6,087 nt of DNA from Gorillibacterium sp. (lineage in GTDB: Bacteria; Bacillota; Bacilli; Paenibacillales; NBRC-103111). Under the pieces are notes generated by a model. That model ran no database searches. It was not told where the DNA came from and saw only the letters and a list, made by a program, of their open reading frames with translations. The stretch spans positions 1-6,087 of the forward strand of contig JAIMBU010000197.1 in NCBI GenBank assembly GCA_023511325.1, in the 5' to 3' direction. A program made the translations under genes and the position numbers. Shown in pieces: positions 1 to 4,295 of this stretch (position 1 is its first letter; each line of letters begins with the position of its first letter).

Positions 1-279
1 AAAGACAAATGCGAGAGCGGCAATGGGAGGAATCCATCCAGCAACTGTCAGCGAAAAAATGACTGTCAGCAACATCAGCTTGTCCGCAAGCGGATCAAGC
101 ATGGAGCCAAGCTCTGTCACCTGGTTCCGTTTACGAGCAATATAACCATCCAGCACATCCGTTACTCCCGCCAGCAGCATAATCAGAAACGCTGATTCCT
201 CGTGACCTGTAAAAAAGATATACAAGTATACGGGTATCAGCAAAAAACGCAGCAATGTTAAGACATTTGGCCATGTCAA
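1..279 (-). CDS. CDP-alcohol phosphatidyltransferase family protein (N-terminal part, runs off the window)
   Basis: This is a membrane enzyme of phospholipid synthesis. The family transfers a phosphatidyl group from a CDP-linked lipid to an alcohol such as glycerol-3-phosphate. The 93 residues visible contain the whole family signature, DxxDGxxARx8Gx3Dx3D: D41, D44, G45, A48, R49, G58, D62 and D66. It is preceded by the typical opening WPNVLTLLRFLLIP and flanked by hydrophobic segments. Members usually have 180-200 residues, so about half is missing past position 1. The chosen start is TTG at 279, with AGGAG (290-294) 10 bases ahead. An in-frame ATG at 318 would add 13 residues but has only a weak AGG upstream and overlaps a TATAAT. 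The gene starts just after the terminator of the mbl-flhO-flhP-epuA run, so it is probably a separate unit. Substrate (PgsA-type or cardiolipin-synthase-type) cannot be decided from this half. Confidence 0.88.
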   Translation of the reverse strand, partial: MTWPNVLTLLRFLLIPVYLYIFFTGHEESAFLIMLLAGVTDVLDGYIARKRNQVTELGSMLDPLADKLMLLTVIFSLTVAGWIPPIAALAFVF

Positions 280-316
280 TTCCCTGTCTCTCCTCGTCCA
301 GGATTTCCATTCCCCC

Positions 317-322
317 ATTATA
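317..322 (-). promoter_or_regulatory. Possible -10 box (TATAAT) for the phosphatidyltransferase gene
   Basis: A perfect TATAAT reads on the minus strand between the operon terminator and the phosphatidyltransferase gene. Transcription from it would begin around position 310 and leave a leader containing GAGGAG (290-295), which favours the TTG start at 279 over the ATG at 318. No good -35 hexamer lies 17 bases upstream, where the sequence is the T-tract of the terminator. The call therefore rests on the -10 alone. Confidence 0.35.
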
Positions 323-335
323 CCTGTGAAACATC

Positions 336-366
336 AAAAAAAAAACTCCCTTGCTGGGAGCTTTTA
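336..366 (-). terminator. Rho-independent terminator closing the mbl-flhO-flhP-epuA run
   Basis: On the minus strand a CTCCC / GGGAG stem (356-360 with 346-350) encloses the loop AGCAA and is followed by ten Ts (345-336). The stem extends through a G-T wobble and A-T pairs into AAAAGCTCCC / GGGAGTTTTT. It abuts the tandem TAATAA stop of the gene upstream (stop at 367-369, second stop at 364-366), so termination comes right after translation ends. The reverse direction has only a short T-run, making it chiefly a minus-strand terminator. Confidence 0.9.
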
Positions 367-666
367 TTAAGGGGCATAAATAAGATCAAACACATGCTTC
401 CAGGTTTCTCGTTTCCATACATCAGACAGCGGTTGATCACCGAAATAGGCATATCCCAGTGCCATGCCGCAAACTAAAGCAACTACACAGAGAAACAGCA
501 CAATCAACTTGCTGATGAAGTGAAACTTGCGCTTTGGTCGTGGCGGCTTACTGTCGGCACCACCATTGCCACCATCACCGCCTGTTTCTTTGGGCTTGGG
601 CTGCTTGATTGGCTCGCTTGGTCTTCTGACTGCTGGCTGTTGTCTTTTATCATTCATTTGATACAT
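367..666 (-). CDS. EpuA-family small membrane protein (often labelled 'DNA-directed RNA polymerase subunit beta')
   Basis: This is a 99-residue protein with one membrane segment. Residues 1-47 are hydrophilic, rich in Pro, Lys and Arg, with a Gly-rich stretch (GGDGGNGGADS, 29-39). A basic patch (PKRK) precedes a hydrophobic helix at about 51-74, and a short conserved tail follows (GYAYFGDQPLSDVW, then ETWKHVFDLIYA). The basic side before the helix predicts an inside N-terminus and an external tail. The GY-x-x-G...W...TW-H-v-D-L pattern matches the EpuA family (PF11772), which databases often name as an RNA polymerase beta subunit. Nothing in the sequence supports a polymerase role, and the function is unknown. 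The start is ATG 666, with AAGGAGG six bases ahead; a second ATG at codon 4 is less well placed. It lies 23 bp after flhP and is probably cotranscribed with it. Confidence 0.85.
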   Translation of the reverse strand: MYQMNDKRQQPAVRRPSEPIKQPKPKETGGDGGNGGADSKPPRPKRKFHFISKLIVLFLCVVALVCGMALGYAYFGDQPLSDVWKRETWKHVFDLIYAP

Positions 667-689
667 GGTACTCCTCCTTGCCGCTTACA

Positions 690-1547
690 TTAACCTCGAA
701 GGTTATTGGCTAGGTTCATCATCGTATCCGAGGAGGACACCGCCCGGGCACTGAGTTGATAGGCCCGTTGAACCATGAGCGTCTCCGTCATCTCATCCGC
801 CAGATTAACATTGGATTGCTCCAACCACCCTTGTCGAATCGCAATAGGCTCAGCTAACGTACGATTAGGGTCATCCGCGTTATAATCAGCTGGAACCGCA
901 TCGCGAACGATCTGATTCTGAGCATTGTCCATATCTTGAGGCACGATAAATAGATTATTCCCAATTTGCTGTAAAAATTGCGGCTTGGTTGCCACAACCA
1001 GCTTAATTCTTCCGACCACAGCCGCTTGCTCTGGGGCATCCGCAGTATAAGCCGTCACGGTTCCATCTGTAGCAACTTTAATCATTTTTCCTTTTGGAAC
1101 AGTAATGGGTCCGTTTACACCCTGAATAGAATTCCCACTGGTATCAGTGAGATACAAATTAGCTGCATCCCCGGCCTTAGGGGTCAACTGAAGGCTGCCG
1201 TCGCGCGTATAAGCAACCTGTCCATTCGCATCAACCTGGAACAAAGCATCGCCTTCAATCGCCATGTCAGTAGAAACACCTGATTCCTTAAGTGCTCCTT
1301 GACTCAGATCATATCGCACCTGACTCAGCCGCGCACCCCAACTCTGGCTGTACCCAAGTGGAGACAATCGGCCTTCCTTCTGGAAGCGTTCCGGTTGCTC
1401 TTTAAGATTATTAATAATATCTTCAAAGTTAGCTTGTTTGCGCTTGTAGCCTGTAGTATTCAAATTTGCCATATTATCCGCCATGATGTCAAGCTTTTGC
1501 TGTAAGGCGCTCATCGATACCATAGACGTTATAAGGGACGAATTCAT
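690..1547 (-). CDS. flhP: Flagellar hook-basal body protein FlhP (FlgG/rod family)
   Basis: A 285-residue axial protein of the flagellum, built outside the membrane after export by the flagellar type III apparatus. In Bacillus, FlhO and FlhP form the distal rod between the inner rod and the hook. The N-terminus has the rod signature: small/Met-rich helix, LDIMADNMANLN, then NTTGYKR at 30-36. The middle has the FlgG-like segment DMAIEGDALFQV...YTRDGSL (94-118). The C-terminus carries the partner helix GWLEQSNVNLADEMTETLM followed by QRAYQ and ending NLANNLRG, which packs against the N-terminal helix in the rod. There is no cleavable signal peptide, as expected. It starts 7 bp after the flhO stop; its ribosome site (GGGAAGGG) is weak and lies in the end of flhO, suggesting translational coupling. 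The FlhP assignment over FlgG rests on position after flhO and mbl. Confidence 0.9.
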   Translation of the reverse strand: MNSSLITSMVSMSALQQKLDIMADNMANLNTTGYKRKQANFEDIINNLKEQPERFQKEGRLSPLGYSQSWGARLSQVRYDLSQGALKESGVSTDMAIEGDALFQVDANGQVAYTRDGSLQLTPKAGDAANLYLTDTSGNSIQGVNGPITVPKGKMIKVATDGTVTAYTADAPEQAAVVGRIKLVVATKPQFLQQIGNNLFIVPQDMDNAQNQIVRDAVPADYNADDPNRTLAEPIAIRQGWLEQSNVNLADEMTETLMVQRAYQLSARAVSSSDTMMNLANNLRG

Positions 1548-1554
1548 CGATTTT

Positions 1555-2493
1555 CTACACCCTTCCCACTTCGTTTACGGCCTTATCAAGGCTCCTGTCA
1601 TAATACTGTATGACTTTCTGGTTAGCTTCATAGGCACGTAGTGCTGTATTCATATCGATCATCGACTGGGCTGCATCCACATTGGAACCTTCTACATACC
1701 CTTGTCGAAGGGCGACCTGATGGTTGTCCACTAATTGACCAAGCTCGATATTTCTACCATTGGCATCATCTGCAAGTGCAGTAACCGTGCCTTCCTCATC
1801 CGCACTGATTCGGTACACTCCGCTGCCTTCGCGAACCAAGCGATTCGGATTGTCCACCCGTGAGAGCATCATGCCTACCTCTCTTCCGGCTGCATCAAGA
1901 AGGGGCTTACCTGTTGCACTGTCCGTAAATCTACCGTCTGCTGTCACTGTAAACTGCGACAACGTTTGTCCCGTAGTTGGATTACTCAACTGGATGGGCT
2001 CACCGTTTAAGCCTACGACCTTGAAGCCAGCAGGTGTAATCAGTTCGCCTGTATCACTCGCGGTAAAATTACCGCTACGTGTATAACGGGTTTCCCCACT
2101 TTCATTCTGCAGTGTAAAGAAGATCTGCTTCTGAAATACTCGTTCTCCGTCTGCATTAAAAGCCATTCCGGAGCCTTCAAAATCGAGACCCGCTTCTTGT
2201 ATATCCGATGCAATGGCGAAGTCGAAGTCGTTCTTCGTCTCCAGTAAGTTCCCCTGAACATTCAGTGAAGGATCTTCCTCCGCCATTACACCTGAATTTA
2301 ACTTGCCAATCGTTTTCTTCTGACCAGGGTCACCGTTTGTAAGGGCAATAAGCATCTCCGGAAAAGACCTGGAAATCGCATTAACCTGTTTGAATCCCGT
2401 TGTATTGAGATTGGCGATGTTGTTTGTTACGGTATCATGTTTGCGCTGTTCTGCAATCATTCCTGCAGCCGCTGTATAAAGTCCTCTGATCAT
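1555..2493 (-). CDS. flhO: Flagellar hook-basal body protein FlhO (FlgF/FlgG rod family)
   Basis: A 312-residue flagellar rod protein, partner of FlhP. The N-terminal rod motif is MIRGLYTAAAGM, then NNIANLNTTGFKQ (24-36); the C-terminal one is QGYVEGSNVDAAQSMIDM, then RAYEANQKVIQYYD (264-299). These two helices form the coiled rod layer. The central domain has FFTLQNESGETRYTRSGNFT (125-144), typical of FlgG-like proteins. The protein is longer than Bacillus FlhO (about 270 residues as I recall). Much of the excess sits around 95-124, where family members usually have a tight EGDG/QGDG turn between DFAI and FF. Start ATG 2493 has GGAGG seven bases upstream and matches the family N-terminus exactly. 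It follows mbl by 14 bp, so the two are probably cotranscribed. Confidence 0.9.
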   Translation of the reverse strand: MIRGLYTAAAGMIAEQRKHDTVTNNIANLNTTGFKQVNAISRSFPEMLIALTNGDPGQKKTIGKLNSGVMAEEDPSLNVQGNLLETKNDFDFAIASDIQEAGLDFEGSGMAFNADGERVFQKQIFFTLQNESGETRYTRSGNFTASDTGELITPAGFKVVGLNGEPIQLSNPTTGQTLSQFTVTADGRFTDSATGKPLLDAAGREVGMMLSRVDNPNRLVREGSGVYRISADEEGTVTALADDANGRNIELGQLVDNHQVALRQGYVEGSNVDAAQSMIDMNTALRAYEANQKVIQYYDRSLDKAVNEVGRV

Positions 2494-2507
2494 AAGGTTG
2501 CCTCCGC

Positions 2508-3515
2508 TTATCTTCTGCCAGAACGCATAAATGCTACCTTGTCTAGGTTTTCCAGCATAATTCCTGTTCCTTTAACCACACAGTGCATCGGGTCATCCGC
2601 CACAAGTACAGGCACCATCAGCTCTTGAGATAGCAGTTGATCGAGCCCGTGTAATAAAGCACCACCACCCGTGAGAATAATTCCCTTCTCAATGATGTCC
2701 GCAGCAAGCTCCGGTGGGGTTTGCTCCAGCACGCTTTTGGCCGAAGCAATGATGGCTGATATGGGCTCAAGAAGTGCTTCCCGCACCTCAAATGAATGAA
2801 TGTTGACGGTTTGCGGCATTCCGCTAACCATGTCCCGACCACGAATATCAATCTGATCGTCCTTGCCACTTGGACTTACCGTTCCGATCCGGACTTTAAT
2901 TTCCTCAGCGGTACGCTCTCCAATAAGCAGCTTGTACTTGTTCTTAATGTATTTGATGATGGCTGAATCAAATCTGTCCCCAGCGATCTTAAGAGAGGAG
3001 GAAGTCACGATGTCACCCATCGACAGGACGGCTACATCCGTCGTCCCTCCGCCGATATCGATGACCATGTTGCCGCTGGGCTGGAATATATCCATTCCAG
3101 CCCCCATTGCAGCAGCCTTTGGCTCTTCCTCCAAGAATACTTCGCGCGCACCGCTCTTCTCGGCGGCTTCCCGAATCGCCTTCTGTTCAACCGATGTCAT
3201 GCCCGTTGGACCGCAGATAAGAATCCGGGGGTTCCGAAACCACGATCTCCCCCCGATTTTGTTAATGAAATGCTTCAGCATAATCTCCGTCACTTCAAAA
3301 TCAGCGATAACACCGTCCCGCATCGGACGAATAGCAATGATGTTCCCGGGGGTCCGACCAACCATTCTCCGTGCTTCTTCTCCCACTTTCAGTACCGTTC
3401 TTGATAGGCTTTCCATTGCCACTACTGAGGGTTCATCAAGGACAATTCCCTGACCCCTCACATATATCAGCACATTTGCCGTTCCTAAATCAATCCCAAT
3501 ATCCTTACTGAACAT
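2508..3515 (-). CDS. mbl: Rod-shape actin-like protein Mbl (MreB family)
   Basis: A 335-residue bacterial actin that polymerises under the membrane and guides the elongation machinery along the lateral wall. The nucleotide-binding motifs are intact: phosphate-1 DIGIDLGTANVL (5-16), phosphate-2 MVIDIGGGTTDVAVLS (150-165) and the adenosine motif LTGGGALLHG (281-290). Other MreB hallmarks are MVGRTPGNIIAIRPMRDGVI (51-70), TSVEQKAIREAAEKSGA (107-123) and LEEEPKAAAMGAGM (128-141). Length and residue pattern, along with its place between spoIIID and flhO, point to Mbl rather than MreB or MreBH. Start ATG 3515 gives the family N-terminus MF-x-x-DIGIDLG and has GGGGAGG (3527-3533) 11 bases upstream. 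In-frame GTG 3545 and ATG 3539 would add 8-10 non-conserved residues without a good ribosome site. Confidence 0.95.
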   Translation of the reverse strand: MFSKDIGIDLGTANVLIYVRGQGIVLDEPSVVAMESLSRTVLKVGEEARRMVGRTPGNIIAIRPMRDGVIADFEVTEIMLKHFINKIGGRSWFRNPRILICGPTGMTSVEQKAIREAAEKSGAREVFLEEEPKAAAMGAGMDIFQPSGNMVIDIGGGTTDVAVLSMGDIVTSSSLKIAGDRFDSAIIKYIKNKYKLLIGERTAEEIKVRIGTVSPSGKDDQIDIRGRDMVSGMPQTVNIHSFEVREALLEPISAIIASAKSVLEQTPPELAADIIEKGIILTGGGALLHGLDQLLSQELMVPVLVADDPMHCVVKGTGIMLENLDKVAFMRSGRR

Positions 3516-3526
3516 GAATCCATTGT

Positions 3527-3533
3527 CCTCCCC
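3527..3533 (-). promoter_or_regulatory. Ribosome binding site that sets the mbl start
   Basis: GGGGAGG on the minus strand, 11 bases before ATG 3515. The spacing is slightly long, but the site lies inside any reading begun at 3545 or 3539, so it argues for the internal start, which also matches the Mbl family N-terminus. Confidence 0.65.
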
Positions 3534-3606
3534 GGCCATCTTCACTAAACCAATATGGCCGCGGGAACCGTCCTACTATCTTTTATCGGCACGCACACCA
3601 TAATCG

Positions 3607-3634
3607 CTTATAGAATTTTTCGCCATAAAAACAA
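3607..3634 (-). promoter_or_regulatory. Candidate sigma-A promoter for the mbl-flhO-flhP run
   Basis: On the minus strand, TTGTTT (3634-3629) and TATAAG (3612-3607) are 16 bases apart. The -10 matches five of six bases of the consensus; the -35 keeps TTG only. Transcription would begin near 3600, leaving a leader of about 85 bases to mbl. The surrounding DNA is AT-rich, so a chance match is possible. A vegetative promoter is expected here because mbl should not depend only on sporulation readthrough from spoIIID. Confidence 0.45.
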
Positions 3635-3660
3635 AAAATCCTCTTTTTTCCGATTTTTTA
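3632..3660 (-). terminator. Weak AT-rich hairpin, possible attenuating terminator after spoIIID
   Basis: On the minus strand AAAAAATC (3659-3652) and GATTTTTT (3640-3633) can pair as 8 bp around an 11-base purine-rich loop, followed by GTTTTT. The stem is nearly all A-T, so it would terminate poorly. It is the only terminator-like structure between spoIIID and mbl and overlaps the candidate mbl -35. Partial readthrough from spoIIID into mbl remains likely. Confidence 0.3.
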
Positions 3661-3670
3661 CGCAGACAAT

Positions 3671-3680
3671 CTCGTACGAG
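3671..3680. repeat. Perfect 10-bp palindrome CTCGTACGAG
   Basis: The sequence reads the same on both strands and sits in the spoIIID-mbl gap, 22 bp past the spoIIID stop and about 40 bp upstream of the candidate mbl -35. It could be an operator half of a dimeric regulator, but I recognise no known binding motif and a 10-bp palindrome can occur by chance. Confidence 0.3.
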
Positions 3681-3701
3681 GACGGGTGCTGGCGTGAAAA
3701 A

Positions 3702-3992
3702 TCAGGAATTAGCGGAGATGAGATGCTCTTGGTTTTTGTAACGCGCGGATTTCTTGTACTTAATCTTCGTTGCTTCCCCTCCTCTTAGGTGTCTAATGGA
3801 CTTGTGGTACTCCAAAATCGTCTTCACTTGATTGGCTAAATCCGGGTTAATGTCTGGTAGTCGCTCGGTTAAATCTTTGTGTACCGTGCTTTTGGAAACC
3901 CCAAACTCCTTGGCAATGGTTCGAACTGTCTGCTTTGTCTCCACAATGCAGCGTCCGATCTTAATGGTCCTCTCCTTGATATAATCGTGCAC
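3702..3992 (-). CDS. spoIIID: Stage III sporulation transcriptional regulator SpoIIID
   Basis: A 96-residue DNA-binding protein that acts in the mother cell during sporulation, activating or repressing many sigma-E genes and helping the switch to sigma-K. The sequence follows Bacillus SpoIIID closely: MHDYIKERTIKIG at the start, a helix-turn-helix at about 22-42 (TVRTIAKEFGVSKSTVHKDL), then LTERLPDINPDLANQV and YHKSIRHLRGGEATKIKYK. Bacillus SpoIIID has 93 residues. The last 15 or so residues here (SARYKNQEHLISANS) differ from the acidic Bacillus tail. The start is GTG 3992, with AAGGAGG nine bases ahead, giving the family N-terminus exactly. The frame stays open back to an ATG at 4160, but that extension ends in PRRRRR, resembles nothing and spans the promoter and ribosome site. 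A sigma-E-like promoter lies 38 bp upstream. mbl follows after a 186-bp gap. Confidence 0.95.
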   Translation of the reverse strand: MHDYIKERTIKIGRCIVETKQTVRTIAKEFGVSKSTVHKDLTERLPDINPDLANQVKTILEYHKSIRHLRGGEATKIKYKKSARYKNQEHLISANS

Positions 3993-4001
3993 TCGCCTCC
4001 G

Positions 4002-4008
4002 CCTCCTT
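4002..4008 (-). promoter_or_regulatory. Ribosome binding site that sets the GTG start of spoIIID
   Basis: AAGGAGG on the minus strand, nine bases before GTG 3992. A second GGAGG (3996-4000) lies only three bases from the start codon, too close to be the main site. The strong first site explains why a GTG start is workable and rules out the longer reading from 4160. Confidence 0.8.
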
Positions 4009-4029
4009 GGATCCACATGGAATTGGTAC

Positions 4030-4058
4030 AGTATATGAATGGCAGGCTTAGTTATGCT
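4030..4058 (-). promoter_or_regulatory. Sigma-E-type promoter of spoIIID
   Basis: On the minus strand AGCATAAC (4058-4051) and CATATACT (4037-4030) are separated by 13 bases. The known sigma-E consensus in Bacillus is roughly GKCATATT, 13-15 bases, CATACAMT. The -10 matches seven of eight positions, and the -35 keeps the GCATA core. Transcription would start near 4022, giving a leader of about 30 bases with the AAGGAGG site. spoIIID is a known sigma-E gene, so placement and match agree. Confidence 0.65.
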
Positions 4059-4230
4059 GTGTTCGTACAAGAATTTACGGAGGATTGTCCTGTAATAGCG
4101 TGGATTTAGGCTAGTGACATGTCTGAGAGCATGGTGTTGAGAATAATTTTCGTGATGCAATGAAGCAAATCATGATCAATTGGTGGCAGCATTCGTTCAG
4201 GGGAAGCTCCACTGACGTTTTTCACCCACA
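4059..4230. other. Intergenic DNA between cellulase terminator and spoIIID promoter
   Basis: This is the unexplained part of the roughly 300-bp gap. It contains no recognisable RNA gene, repeat or insertion-sequence end. The only coding hint is a 28-codon minus-strand frame, ATG 4192 to TAA 4106 (MLPPIDHDLLHCITKIILNT at its start), open for several codons upstream (GASPER before the Met). It has no well-placed ribosome site and could be the decayed tail of a displaced gene, or chance. Small dyads such as TTGATCATGA are present, but no strong hairpin. Confidence 0.4.
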
Positions 4231-4285
4231 AAAATAAAGCTAGCCTATGAACTCAAAATCGGTTCACAGGCTAGCTTTGTTTATT
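4231..4285 (-). terminator. Strong hairpin terminator of the cellulase gene, probably bidirectional
   Basis: Arms 4239-4252 and 4262-4275 (GCTAGCCTATGAAC / GTTCACAGGCTAGC) pair over 14 positions with one A-C mismatch around a 9-base loop. Flanking A-T pairs lengthen the stem. On the minus strand it is followed by TTTATTTTTG, 20 bases past the cellulase stop. The plus strand also has a T-rich tail (TTTGTTTATT), so it can work both ways. It isolates the cellulase from spoIIID. Confidence 0.92.
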
Positions 4286-4295
4286 GTGATTACCC

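Noticed and set aside
131..337. 68-residue minus-strand frame starting MMFHRYNGG
   Set aside because: It overlaps the phosphatidyltransferase in another frame; the alternative frame contains the full DxxDGxxAR...GxxxDxxxD signature.
2863..3453. 196-residue plus-strand open frame opposite mbl
   Set aside because: It is antisense to the most conserved part of mbl, has low-complexity Ser/Pro/Ile content and no recognisable domain; a shadow of the real gene.
3516..3545. Longer mbl from GTG 3545 or ATG 3539
   Set aside because: It adds residues absent from MreB/Mbl proteins and lacks a ribosome site; GGGGAGG lies downstream of those codons and serves ATG 3515.
3993..4160. N-terminal extension of spoIIID to the ATG at 4160 (152 residues in all)
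   Set aside because: The added 56 residues end in PRRRRR, match nothing in SpoIIID, and run across the sigma-E-type promoter and the AAGGAGG site; the GTG at 3992 gives the family N-terminus.
4231..4285. Terminal inverted repeat of an insertion sequence
   Set aside because: The arms are adjacent with a 9-base loop and T-rich tails on both sides, immediately after a stop codon, which is terminator architecture; no transposase is present.
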